From Leptospira kemamanensis (GTDB lineage: Bacteria; Spirochaetota; Leptospiria; Leptospirales; Leptospiraceae): DNA of 64,000 nt. Positions 1-9,026 of this stretch are shown here, piece after piece. A program made the translations under genes and the position numbers. The notes under the pieces are model-generated. The model ran no database searches and was not told where the DNA came from. It saw only the letters and a list, made by a program, of their open reading frames with translations. The stretch is taken from the NCBI RefSeq assembly GCF_004769665.1, contig NZ_RQGG01000029.1:80124-144123 (forward strand), read 5' to 3'. Position 1 is the first letter of the stretch. Every line of letters begins with the position of its first letter.

Positions 1-1407
1 ATGAAAGAAGAGTTGGCAGAACACCAAAACCATTTGGAAGAGATGGTCAACCAAAGGACAAGGGAGCTGAATGATACCTTGTCTGAAATGCAAAAGATGC
101 AAGAAAAACAAGATGGTGATTATTTTTTAACATCACTTCTCATCAAACCACTCAAAGGTTCATTTGCTAAATCGGAAACGGTTTCCATAAAAATTTTTGA
201 AAGACAAATGAAACAGTTTCAGTTTCGCAATAAACATTCAGAGATTGGTGGTGACTTGTCTGTCTCTGATTCCATTTATTTGATGGGGAAAAAATATACA
301 GTATTTTTGAATGCTGATGCGATGGGTAAATCCATCCAAGGGGCAGGTGGTGCACTTGTGATGGGAACCGTTTTTAAATCCATCATCACACGTACACAGA
401 AACTCCGATACATGCAAGACCGCCACCCCGAACGTTGGTTAAAGGAATGTTTCCAAGAAGTTCACAATGTATTTATCAGTTTTGATGGCCATATGTTACT
501 CTCTGCAATTTTGGGATTGGTGGATGAGGAAACAGGGACATTGTATTATATCAATGCAGAACATCCATGGATTGTTTTATATCGGGATGGAGTGGCAAGT
601 TTCTTAGAAAACGAACATTCTTTACGTAAGATTGGTTTTACCGAAATGAGTGGAGATGAAGTTGTCATTCAAATTTATCCCTTACGGCCTGGTGATGTTT
701 TGATTTTGGGATCTGATGGTCGAGATGATTTGTTTGTCGGTCATTCTGGTGGCAATCGAATGATCAATGATGATGAAACTGTATTCCTTCGCCATGTCAC
801 AGAGGGTGGTGGTGATTTGGCTGAGATCTGTCGTGTGATGATGTTATTCGGTGAACTAACTGATGATTTGAGTCTCATGAGGATTTCTTTTTTAGAGGAA
901 GTAACCTTTGCTGCCAAAGAATCCACTAAAAACAATGTATACTATAAAATGTTAGGGGAAGGGATCCAGTCATATCGAGATGGAGAATGGAACAACGCCA
1001 TTTATGCTTTGGAACTTGCTTTGGAATCAGAACCAGATGATTTGTATTGTTTACGAGAACTTTCAAAGCTCCATATGAAATCAAAAGATTATGAAAAGGC
1101 GATTGTTCTCGCCAATCGATATCTACAACTGAATCCAGGCGATACAGACTTTTTATTTTACATCGCGTATGCACACAAACAAAAACGTGATTTTGTTTTG
1201 GCAACAGACTATGCGGAAAGGCTGCGTTACCGAGATCCAAAAAATTTCAATAACTTACTATTGTTAGCTGAAATACTGATGCATCGCAGGGATATTGAAC
1301 GATCCAAAGAAGTATTACTTGCCTTACAAGAAATGGCACCAGAAAATCCAAAATTATTAAAACTCAAAAACTTTTGGAAAAAAATGGTTACAACATCAGT
1401 TACTTGA
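1..1407 (+). CDS. SpoIIE-family PP2C phosphatase with C-terminal TPR repeats (5' end probably outside window)
   Basis: The visible 468 residues begin with a short coiled coil (residues 3-36, containing an RTREL-type linker) that normally follows a membrane or HAMP segment in this family. The gene therefore very likely starts upstream, and the Met at position 1 is probably internal. A SpoIIE/PP2C domain follows (about 60-300), with metal-binding aspartates in EIGGDL (D85), NADAMGKS (D106), GSDGRDDL and TDDLSL. The last 150 residues look like tetratricopeptide repeats, with regularly spaced Ala/Leu/Tyr helices. The family dephosphorylates STAS anti-anti-sigma factors in partner-switching pathways. 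The gene converges on a STAS gene 40 bases away, a candidate substrate. Domain call is firm; the substrate is inference. Confidence 0.85.
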   Translation: MKEELAEHQNHLEEMVNQRTRELNDTLSEMQKMQEKQDGDYFLTSLLIKPLKGSFAKSETVSIKIFERQMKQFQFRNKHSEIGGDLSVSDSIYLMGKKYTVFLNADAMGKSIQGAGGALVMGTVFKSIITRTQKLRYMQDRHPERWLKECFQEVHNVFISFDGHMLLSAILGLVDEETGTLYYINAEHPWIVLYRDGVASFLENEHSLRKIGFTEMSGDEVVIQIYPLRPGDVLILGSDGRDDLFVGHSGGNRMINDDETVFLRHVTEGGGDLAEICRVMMLFGELTDDLSLMRISFLEEVTFAAKESTKNNVYYKMLGEGIQSYRDGEWNNAIYALELALESEPDDLYCLRELSKLHMKSKDYEKAIVLANRYLQLNPGDTDFLFYIAYAHKQKRDFVLATDYAERLRYRDPKNFNNLLLLAEILMHRRDIERSKEVLLALQEMAPENPKLLKLKNFWKKMVTTSVT

Positions 1408-1447
1408 TAGTAGTGATTGCTAACTGAAGATCAATTCGCGAATGGAA

Positions 1448-1786
1448 TTAGGGTTCAAAGGAATGGATAGCTTCTTCTGTTGATTCAAAAATCTGGATCA
1501 CAGAGGAGATTTTGGAAATTCGAAAAATTTGACGGATGGTTTTGGATACATTCACGATCCTAAGTCCTCCGCCTAATTCTGTTAGTTTGTCATTGAGTGA
1601 CATGATGAGTCCAAATCCAGAAGAGTCGATAAAACTGACTCCTTCCAAATCAAAAATGAAACGATGTTCGGATTGGGACGCAGATTCTTTGATCCTTTCC
1701 TTTAAGATACCGGCATTTAACATATCTAAGTTGCCAAATAACTTAAGGACTACAATTCCGTTAGATTTAGATTCTGTATATTCCAT
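1448..1786 (-). CDS. STAS-domain anti-sigma factor antagonist
   Basis: This 112-residue protein is a single STAS domain of the SpoIIAA/RsbV type. The phospho-acceptor motif is visible as FIDSSGFG near residue 53, preceded by the usual strand and followed by the conserved helix. Such proteins are switched by phosphorylation by a serine kinase and dephosphorylation by a SpoIIE/PP2C phosphatase, and control an anti-sigma factor or another output. The convergent neighbour is a SpoIIE phosphatase. It lies 44 bases downstream of the beta-lactamase-fold lipoprotein gene, so it may be the last gene of that transcript. No anti-sigma kinase is seen nearby. Confidence 0.88.
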   Translation of the reverse strand: MEYTESKSNGIVVLKLFGNLDMLNAGILKERIKESASQSEHRFIFDLEGVSFIDSSGFGLIMSLNDKLTELGGGLRIVNVSKTIRQIFRISKISSVIQIFESTEEAIHSFEP

Positions 1787-1830
1787 CGAATCGCTTAGAG
1801 AATAGCCAATTTTCCAATTTGGTCAATAGT

Positions 1831-3879
1831 TTAATTCACAAACTTATCCCATTTTTCTTCTACGGAGATGGTTCGTAAGATCCGCCAGATCAGTTTGGAT
1901 CCATTTTCGGAATTGGTCATAATGACGACTCCATACCCTTTTTCCGCATTGAAGATGGTAAGCGACTTATGTCCCTTTGTGTGCCCCCCATGGAAGAAAT
2001 ATTCGGTTTTTCCAGTCCGATTCAAAAAGAATCCATGAGCGACAAGGGCATGAACCGTTAAACTGGCTGCACTCATCTTGGGGGAGAGCAGGTATTCAGC
2101 AGATTCTTTGCTTAAAAAATCAGAACGACCACGTTTTGCTTTTGCAACTTCATTGAATACCAAACCGACTTCTTCTGGTGTTGTCCAAAGGCCACCTGAG
2201 GAGAGTTCCGGTGTTACGAATTTCTTTTCAGGTAAAAGATTTCCTAATTCATCGTAACCATCACAACGATCATCTGCTTCTGTTAGATTCTGTCGAAATG
2301 TACTTCGTTTCATCTGTAAAGGTTGGAATACTATTTCTTCCATCAGTTTTGGGAATGGTTTTCCCGTACGTTCTGTTAGGATTTCTTGAACGATGCTATA
2401 ACCACCACCAGAATATCTGGATTTGGTGCCTGGTTTATAATACAATTTTAATCCGTTCCCTTTGGAAACATTTGTATCTTTCAAATCTTTTAGATGTTTT
2501 TTACCAGAGTTGATCGGGTCATCCCAATTTCCTTTTTCAGTGAGTCCACTTGTATGGGAGAGAAGTAAATCCAAATTGACCATACTTCTTTTTTTGTCTT
2601 TGGGAACGGACACTTTGTACTGTTTTAGTTTCCCAATCCAATTGGAATACAAATCTAGTTGTCCCGATTCTACCAAACGTAAGGTAGCAGTGGCTGTCAT
2701 TGTTTTAGAAAGGGAACCTGCACGAAACAAGGTTTGTTGTGACTTTGTTCCATACATTTTTTTCCAACTTAAGGAATAGTTTTTAAAAACAGCAATTCCG
2801 AGGGATGGAACCTTTTCTTCTTTCATCAGTTCTTCAATAGAAACTTCGTTTGGAGAACTTGTCTTTTTTTTGAGGTTTAGTTTTTTAGCGGCAAAGATGA
2901 TCTCAGTTAAAATAGATTTTATCGAAGAAAGGTCTCCTTTACTGGCTCCATAGGGACTCACCACGGAAATAAAAATTCTACTTTTGAGATCGTGGTAAAG
3001 GAAATTGGATATTCCCTTTTTTTTCCCATAAGACCAATAAAAATAATCACCTACATAGACTCCTTCTCCAAATGAGATAGGATCTTCGGCAATGGCATCA
3101 GCTAACACCGTTTTTTTGAGAATGGAATCCCTTGCGTCTTTCGAAATTCGTTTTGTGTTTCGAATGGATTCAACAAATAATAATAAGTCTTCCGGTGTAC
3201 TTAAGATTCCACTGTTTCCTAAGAGTGGGTCATTTGTATCCACAGAAGAATGTTTCATCTCCAGTGGATCAAAAATTTCTGCTTTGATGACCGTCGCGTA
3301 TGATTTGGAGGTGATGGTTTCTATGATATATGCTAAAAACAAATAATCCAATCGGCTATACTTCCAATATTCGCCTGGTGTGAAGTTTGGTTTGCTATTG
3401 GATTCGATGAATGCTTTTTTGATCTCTTCTCGTTTTAAATTTGATTTTTCAGAATCAAAGTTGGGTAAAAATTCTATGATTTTGGGTAACCCAGAAGTAT
3501 GTCGTAACAAGTGTTCGATTGTTGTTTTGGAATGAGGAAACCAGGGGATGTATTTTTTTACCGGATCTTTAAGCGAAATTTTTTTCTCTTCGACTAGTTT
3601 GTGAATGAGAAAGGTTGTGAAAAGCTTAGAAGATTCGCCAAGAGGGAAGTTGTGTTTTTTAAAGAGTTGAGAACGTTTTTTCCTTTTTCCCGTCGTAATG
3701 GTTTCACGAAATAAAACGGTATCATCTTGTGAGATGAAAACAACACCTTGGAAACCTTCTTGTTTGATCCTTTTTCGAATTTTTTCTTTGGTCTCTTCTG
3801 AAAAAGAACCAATCCCATCTTCCGAACAGTGAACCAATAAAAAACTGAACAGAAGAAAGGTAAAAATCCGATGTTTCAT
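1831..3879 (-). CDS. Lipoprotein with two beta-lactamase/serine-hydrolase-fold domains, the first degenerate
   Basis: The 682-residue product has a signal peptide ending in a lipobox-like LLVHC (Cys18). Two beta-lactamase (class C/PBP-like) folds follow, at about 25-335 and 345-680. In the second, the catalytic SxxK is GSLSK (Ser389, Lys392), the second motif is YSGGGY (Tyr489), and the third is HGG at 630-632. In the first domain the aligned motif reads GESSK, placing Glu82 where the nucleophilic Ser should be, and the HxG region is replaced by YWSYGKKKG. The first domain is therefore probably non-catalytic. The substrate is unknown; relatives are D-Ala-D-Ala peptidases or esterases. It lies 14 bases downstream of gpmI. 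Confidence 0.85.
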   Translation of the reverse strand: MKHRIFTFLLFSFLLVHCSEDGIGSFSEETKEKIRKRIKQEGFQGVVFISQDDTVLFRETITTGKRKKRSQLFKKHNFPLGESSKLFTTFLIHKLVEEKKISLKDPVKKYIPWFPHSKTTIEHLLRHTSGLPKIIEFLPNFDSEKSNLKREEIKKAFIESNSKPNFTPGEYWKYSRLDYLFLAYIIETITSKSYATVIKAEIFDPLEMKHSSVDTNDPLLGNSGILSTPEDLLLFVESIRNTKRISKDARDSILKKTVLADAIAEDPISFGEGVYVGDYFYWSYGKKKGISNFLYHDLKSRIFISVVSPYGASKGDLSSIKSILTEIIFAAKKLNLKKKTSSPNEVSIEELMKEEKVPSLGIAVFKNYSLSWKKMYGTKSQQTLFRAGSLSKTMTATATLRLVESGQLDLYSNWIGKLKQYKVSVPKDKKRSMVNLDLLLSHTSGLTEKGNWDDPINSGKKHLKDLKDTNVSKGNGLKLYYKPGTKSRYSGGGYSIVQEILTERTGKPFPKLMEEIVFQPLQMKRSTFRQNLTEADDRCDGYDELGNLLPEKKFVTPELSSGGLWTTPEEVGLVFNEVAKAKRGRSDFLSKESAEYLLSPKMSAASLTVHALVAHGFFLNRTGKTEYFFHGGHTKGHKSLTIFNAEKGYGVVIMTNSENGSKLIWRILRTISVEEKWDKFVN

Positions 3880-3893
3880 ACGAAAGGAGAAGA

Positions 3894-5546
3894 TTAATTT
3901 CTAAGGATTAGACTAGGGTGATATCCTTCTGGTGCTTGGAATCCCAATAAATCCATCATGGTTGCAGCAACGTTTGCAAGTCCCTTTTCTTCTAATTTTG
4001 CATTCAGTTGGATTTTCCCTTTTGGGTCATAGAGTACAAATTGTACGGGATTTAGGGTGTGGCTTGTTTTCGGAACAGGTTTTCCGTCTTTTGCCGTTTG
4101 TGCATTTCCCTTTTTGTCCAATTGGTACATCTCATCCGCATTCCCATGATCTGCTGTGATACAAAGAACTGTGTTTGTTTCATCACAGATTTTTTTGATA
4201 CGATCGAGACAAAGGTCCAAATACTCCAAACCTTTTACAGTGGCATCCATGTTTCCTGTATGGCCCACCATGTCCCCATTTGCATAATTTACGCGTAAAA
4301 AAGGAAACTTATGGGATGTAAGGGCAAGCACTAGGTTATCTGTAATTTCTTTGGCTTTCATTTCCGGTTTTTGGTCAAACGGAATGATGTCCGATTTCAC
4401 TTCTTCATAGGTCTCGATCGTTTGGTTAAAATAACCAGAACGGTTCCCATTCCAAAAAAAGGTAACATGTCCATACTTTTGTGTTTCCGAAAGTGCGTAT
4501 TGAGCAATCCCTTCGTTCGCAAAGTATTCTCCCATGGTACGGTCAATGGCTGGTGGAGCGACTAAGTATTGTTTGGGGATGAATAGATCTCCGTCATATT
4601 GCATCATTCCTGCAAATTCAACTTTAGGAAATCGTTTTCGGTTGAGGTGTGATAGGTTTTCTTCGGTAAAGGCTCTTGAAATTTCAATGGCCCTGTCCCC
4701 TCTAAAGTTAAAAAACACAACCGAATCATTGTCTAAAATTTTACCAACGGGAGTTCCATTTTTGTCACCGATCACAAATCCTGGAAGGTATTGGTCAATG
4801 ACGGACGGATTTTCTGTGCGGAATGATTCAATGGCAACTTTTGCAGAAGGAAAGATTCTTCCTTCTCCTTCCACGTGATGATTCCATCCACGTTCCACCA
4901 TCGACCAATCCGCATCATAACGGTCCATGGTTAATTCCATACGACCACCACCCGATGCGATTTGAATATCAACACCGGAACTTCTATGAGAATCTAAATA
5001 AGTTTCAAAAGGGATTAAATAGTCTAACGCTGATTTTTCGGGAACATCTCTTCCATCGAGTAAAAGATGGAGTCTGATTTTTTTTACATTTTCTTGGATT
5101 GCTTGGTTGATGAGGGCTTTTAAGTGATCGATATGGCTGTGTACGTTTCCATCTGAAAAAAGACCGATGAAATGAAACGTGGAAGAATGAGACGAACAAT
5201 TGGTGACCATTTTTTTCCAAATGGGTCCTTGGAACAAACTTCCATTTTCTATGGATTGGGAAACAAGTTTGGCTCCTTGGTCAAAGATGCGACCCGATCC
5301 AAGAACGTTATGTCCTACTTCTGAGTTTCCCATGTCCTCATCGCTTGGCATACCCACAGCGGTTCCATGTGCTTTTAATAAAACAGTTGGATGGTTTTTC
5401 CAAAATCCTTTTAACACAGGCATATTGGCTTTTGCAACAGCATTGCCGTTTTCAAATCCTTTTTCTGTATAACCCACTCCATCTAGAACGATGAGTAAAA
5501 CTTGTTTGGTAAGTGGTCCTTCTGGATGTTTTTTAAGAGTTAACAT
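3894..5546 (-). CDS. gpmI: 2,3-bisphosphoglycerate-independent phosphoglycerate mutase
   Basis: This cytoplasmic enzyme interconverts 3- and 2-phosphoglycerate in glycolysis using two metal ions and a phosphoserine intermediate. The 550-residue length fits the family. Metal-binding LIVLDGVG (Asp22) is followed by the active-site serine in [10 protein letters not shown] (Ser75), an LLDGRDVP motif and, near the C-terminus, ITADHGNAD. An AGGGGA-type ribosome-binding site lies about nine bases before the ATG. The gene sits 35 bases downstream of the beta-propeller gene and upstream of the tandem hydrolase; a shared transcript is plausible but does not imply shared function. Confidence 0.97.
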   Translation of the reverse strand: MLTLKKHPEGPLTKQVLLIVLDGVGYTEKGFENGNAVAKANMPVLKGFWKNHPTVLLKAHGTAVGMPSDEDMGNSEVGHNVLGSGRIFDQGAKLVSQSIENGSLFQGPIWKKMVTNCSSHSSTFHFIGLFSDGNVHSHIDHLKALINQAIQENVKKIRLHLLLDGRDVPEKSALDYLIPFETYLDSHRSSGVDIQIASGGGRMELTMDRYDADWSMVERGWNHHVEGEGRIFPSAKVAIESFRTENPSVIDQYLPGFVIGDKNGTPVGKILDNDSVVFFNFRGDRAIEISRAFTEENLSHLNRKRFPKVEFAGMMQYDGDLFIPKQYLVAPPAIDRTMGEYFANEGIAQYALSETQKYGHVTFFWNGNRSGYFNQTIETYEEVKSDIIPFDQKPEMKAKEITDNLVLALTSHKFPFLRVNYANGDMVGHTGNMDATVKGLEYLDLCLDRIKKICDETNTVLCITADHGNADEMYQLDKKGNAQTAKDGKPVPKTSHTLNPVQFVLYDPKGKIQLNAKLEEKGLANVAATMMDLLGFQAPEGYHPSLILRN

Positions 5547-5581
5547 AAATTAGATTCCCCTGTCTTTTTCCATTTTGAAAA

Positions 5582-6865
5582 TTAGGGAAGATTTTGCAAC
5601 TGGAAGATATCAAATGGAGTTAGTTCAACAGAACTGGGAATTGGGTTGAGTAATGCATTGCCAATGTTCGTATCAAAAACATAAATTCCTGGTCTCGAAA
5701 AATCGGTGGAACCCACGAGTAATTTTCCTTCGTTTGTGAGTAACAACCCTGATAAACTAATTCCAATATTGCCTGGAATTTGTAAGAGAGTCCCTAGTTT
5801 TTCTCCTGTGCGTGGGCGAAACACTTGGATGGTTTTGTTGAATCCAGAATCTAAAACAGAAGCATATCCGAACTCTTCGTTTTTGATTTGAAAGGATAAA
5901 ATATCACCACCAGCCACGTCTTCCGCATACAATCGATTCGGATGAAATTGTCTTGTACTCAAACGGAAGGCAATGATTCCCGCATCAATTTGGGAAAGAA
6001 AACCGACCCTGCCCACACAGGAAAAAACCAAATAGGTTTCTCCAAACAAAAATATCTTTTGGATTTTGGAACTAGGATTGCGATAAGGTAAGGTATAGAT
6101 CGCTTTGATCTGATTTAAGTCCATATCTACTTCTACCAGGAAAGAATCTGAGTTAGGTGGTAGATATCCAGATACATCATTTCGATCTAATCTTTGTAAT
6201 AAGACAAACAAACTCGATCCGTCTTGGATCATATAAGATGCTTCCACAGAAGCATCAGGGATTCCAGAGGTAGAAAAAGTTTCTCTGAGAGAAGTAAACG
6301 ATACACCTCCCACTTTGACTCCCGAACTGCGGCTATAAATCGCAAGTTCATCTGCATTGTACAAACTGATGAAATATTTATCATTCCAAACAGCTATGTC
6401 TTGTGGATTTTTTCCTTGGCCAACACTAAACTCTTGTTCGGTGAAAAAGCCAAGTTGTGGGTTTAAAACTTGGATGGAATCACGATTGAGCCTATTGATA
6501 ATAAATACTCTGTCATTGGAATAACGTCCCACGGCATCAGAATGGATGGGCACAGAAGTGGGAAACGTAGTAAAGGAATTGGGTTCAAAGGTTTTGAATC
6601 TTCCTCCACTGGCAAAGTCAGAAGTGACAACACCAACAGAAGTCGGAGATGCTGATAAAAATAAAAATTGGAATAAACTTGGTTTTTCAATTTCCAACTG
6701 ACTACATTGGAACGAAAAGAAAAGGATGGGAAATATACGTAGTGCGTATATCCCGCGTAGGGCGTTGTAACTGTAATTCAAATATCGTGCAGCGAATATA
6801 CGTAATGCATATATCCCGCGTTGAGGGTTGTATTTGTCTTGAAAGCTATTGGTGGTATTGGACAT
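5582..6865 (-). CDS. Predicted beta-propeller lipoprotein coupled to a TonB-dependent receptor
   Basis: I recognise no named family. The 427-residue protein has repeated short strands with WD40/YncE-like spacing (for example RVFIINR, YFISLYN, LFVLLQR, YLVFSCV), suggesting a beta-propeller. A hydrophobic stretch ending in FFSFQC (Cys about residue 54) looks like a lipoprotein signal, but about 40 extra residues precede it. That extension contains two copies of RGIYALRIF encoded by a 63-nt duplication. The ATG at 6865 overlaps the upstream receptor stop as TAATG, supporting this start through translational coupling; an in-frame TTG just ahead of the second repeat copy (decoded as the Leu of ARYLNYSY) is an alternative. 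Context suggests a surface ligand-capture partner of the receptor. Function is inference. Confidence 0.65.
   Translation of the reverse strand: MSNTTNSFQDKYNPQRGIYALRIFAARYLNYSYNALRGIYALRIFPILFFSFQCSQLEIEKPSLFQFLFLSASPTSVGVVTSDFASGGRFKTFEPNSFTTFPTSVPIHSDAVGRYSNDRVFIINRLNRDSIQVLNPQLGFFTEQEFSVGQGKNPQDIAVWNDKYFISLYNADELAIYSRSSGVKVGGVSFTSLRETFSTSGIPDASVEASYMIQDGSSLFVLLQRLDRNDVSGYLPPNSDSFLVEVDMDLNQIKAIYTLPYRNPSSKIQKIFLFGETYLVFSCVGRVGFLSQIDAGIIAFRLSTRQFHPNRLYAEDVAGGDILSFQIKNEEFGYASVLDSGFNKTIQVFRPRTGEKLGTLLQIPGNIGISLSGLLLTNEGKLLVGSTDFSRPGIYVFDTNIGNALLNPIPSSVELTPFDIFQLQNLP
6733..6769. repeat. 37-nt repeat copy 1 with 7-bp palindrome
   Basis: This unit contains ATATACG, a five-base loop TAGTG, then CGTATAT (a perfect 7-bp inverted repeat at 6733-6751), followed by a CCCGCG-containing tail. 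It is similar to the second copy starting 63 bases later and lies inside the N-terminal coding part of the beta-propeller gene. Confidence 0.8.
6796..6832. repeat. 37-nt repeat copy 2, near-palindrome
   Basis: Second copy of the unit at 6733-6769. Its palindrome has one mismatch (ATATACG / CATATAT) and its tail again contains CCCGCG. The offset of 63 bases is exactly 21 codons, so both copies are read in the same frame as RGIYALRIF. Confidence 0.8.
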
Positions 6866-8943
6866 TAGAATCGATAACTCCCAGTCACATAATAACTTCT
6901 ACCTGGTAAGGGATAGCCCACCAAATCTTCTACTCGTTTGTCTGTTAGGTTACGCACTTCAAAACCTAAAATCAATTCATTTCCCGTTTCTTTATTTTTA
7001 TAAGCTGAATATTGGATATAAAGATTCCAAAATTGGCGAGCAGGTAGATAACCCAAATATTCATTGGTTCGATCTCGAAAATTGGCACCAATGTATTGGT
7101 ATTCAATTCCAAATTCGGAAGTCTCATTAAAAAAGGCAAGTAAGGCACTGCCTTGACTTTTGGAACGAAGAGGGAGGTATTTACCATTTAACGCTGGTGA
7201 TTCGGAGTAGTTTCTTGCATCTTGGTATGTATAATTAAAGTTAAACTTGATTCCTTTGTTCCAAATGAGATTGTGATTTGTTTCTACCCCACGAATGAAG
7301 GCCTGGTCTACGTTTTCAGGGCGCAATGTAAATTGAGAGTTTGGTAAAAACAAAATCATATCATAAATTCGTTTTTGAAAATAGGAAACATCCGATTGGA
7401 TTTTCCATTGGGAATTTGGTTTTGTATGGAGATAAAAGCCAACATCACCATTCCGACTTTGTTCAGGCCTCAATTTTGTATTTCCTACAATACTTCCACG
7501 TTCCCCAAATAACTCTAAAAAACTAGGAATCCGAAAATCTTTACTAAGATTGGCAAGGGATCCAAATTCTAAATTTTCTTTTTTGATCCAAACCAGTTTG
7601 ATTCCAAAACTAGGATTCGTAAAATTTTGTCTGACATAAAATACATCACTAAGTGGATCGAGAAGTTGATTTCGAACACTGGTTTCATCTTTTCCAAATC
7701 GACCGGTATACCGTTCAAAACGTACTTGTGGAACTAAAAACAATCGGTTGGAAAACAAACGGATTTCATCTTGGAAGGTAAAACTTTGGGTATCCCTTCT
7801 TTTTTTTGGTTCTTTTCTCTCCGTTTCATGATTGGCTCGTTTTTCGTAACGAGTAAAAAATTCTTGTTCGGTTTGGATGGAAGCTCGAAGGATTTGATGA
7901 TACTCGAGCAAATACAATGTGGGAGAGATTTGAAATCCATATTGATTTGTTTTTGTAAATGCATTAGGAGTTCCAAAACTGAATTCTGATTTGGGGTCAA
8001 ACAAATCATCTTTCGCAAAATTCCCATAGGTTTTGGTTTCTAAAGTCAAATTTGTAAATAAAAACTCATTGGTTTCTGTGGTGAGAGCGGAAGATAGTTT
8101 ACTAAACACTCTGCCAACAGAACTGGTTTGTCTATTCCCAGGACCAGGTAACCCTTGTTTTCTGTGGATATAATCGTTTAAAAAGTTGATTTTGGTTTTG
8201 TCCAACACAAAGGAAAGATTGCCTGTGAATCCAGTTTTCCGAAACTGAGCATTCTTTCGTTCGTCGATGGTATCATCATAGGTATTAAATAATACGGTTC
8301 CTTTGTTATTTAAGTAAGCAAAGTTTTGATCGGAAGTTTCATGTAGTGCCTGAACAAAATAAGATCCACTTGTGAATTGATCCATATGGGTAACGGTAGC
8401 TTTTGCGGTTTTAAAACTACCACCCATCAAATTCACGCGAGTGATTGGTTTTTCAATTTTGATTTTGGAAACTAAGTTGATGCTACCACCAATGGCCGAT
8501 CCAGAAAAGCCCGCTGGTGTTCCTGATTTGTAAATTTCAATTTTTTCTAAATTGTCAAAAGGCAAATCCGCTAAATTGATTTCTCCACCTAACGAATTGT
8601 TGATGGGGACTCCATTCCAGTAAATTTTCGATTGGTTGGGGTTTGTTCCTCTTAGTGAAAGTGTGGAGTAAGACCCAAGTCCACCAAATTGGCGGACTCT
8701 CACACCAGCTTCGCGACTTAATACATCAGGTAGGCTCGTATAGCGAGTGTTTGATTGCTCTAAATTGATTTCTTTTTGAAAGCCAGTTGGATTTTTGCTA
8801 AAATTTGTATTTTTGGAGGTGGAATCTACATTGGCTTTGATTTCGACCGCATCTCCTTCCTTGGCAGACGAGGCCTGAGCGAATACCATTTGGGGGCCGA
8901 GAAGGAAACAGAGGAATAAAATGGATTTGGATTGGGAAATCAT
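6865..8943 (-). CDS. TonB-dependent outer-membrane receptor (BtuB-like layout)
   Basis: The 692-residue protein has a signal peptide (hydrophobic 8-22, cleavage near VFAQA), a plug domain at about 40-155 with the family motifs LPDVLSREAGVRV, LRGTNPNQSKIYWNG and the GGSINLVSK end, and a beta-barrel to the C-terminus. The last residue is Phe in a YYVTGSYRF strand, the usual barrel-assembly signal. Such receptors import cobalamin, siderophores or sugars across the outer membrane using TonB-ExbBD energy. The next gene is coupled by a TAATG overlap. A TonB-family protein is encoded elsewhere in the window (34274). The plug resembles BtuB in length, but the ligand cannot be read from sequence. No riboswitch is evident in the short upstream gap. 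Confidence 0.92.
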   Translation of the reverse strand: MISQSKSILFLCFLLGPQMVFAQASSAKEGDAVEIKANVDSTSKNTNFSKNPTGFQKEINLEQSNTRYTSLPDVLSREAGVRVRQFGGLGSYSTLSLRGTNPNQSKIYWNGVPINNSLGGEINLADLPFDNLEKIEIYKSGTPAGFSGSAIGGSINLVSKIKIEKPITRVNLMGGSFKTAKATVTHMDQFTSGSYFVQALHETSDQNFAYLNNKGTVLFNTYDDTIDERKNAQFRKTGFTGNLSFVLDKTKINFLNDYIHRKQGLPGPGNRQTSSVGRVFSKLSSALTTETNEFLFTNLTLETKTYGNFAKDDLFDPKSEFSFGTPNAFTKTNQYGFQISPTLYLLEYHQILRASIQTEQEFFTRYEKRANHETERKEPKKRRDTQSFTFQDEIRLFSNRLFLVPQVRFERYTGRFGKDETSVRNQLLDPLSDVFYVRQNFTNPSFGIKLVWIKKENLEFGSLANLSKDFRIPSFLELFGERGSIVGNTKLRPEQSRNGDVGFYLHTKPNSQWKIQSDVSYFQKRIYDMILFLPNSQFTLRPENVDQAFIRGVETNHNLIWNKGIKFNFNYTYQDARNYSESPALNGKYLPLRSKSQGSALLAFFNETSEFGIEYQYIGANFRDRTNEYLGYLPARQFWNLYIQYSAYKNKETGNELILGFEVRNLTDKRVEDLVGYPLPGRSYYVTGSYRF

Positions 8944-9026
8944 GAAGGCGTTTTTTCTCGGTACCTTGCCAAACTGGAATAGGAAAATTGAGTGTCAATT
9001 CCCTAAAGGAAAAAAGCATTGGTATC

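Noticed and set aside
8944..9026. Cobalamin riboswitch upstream of the TonB receptor
   Set aside because: The divergent gap is only about 80 bases and shows no riboswitch core such as a B12 box.
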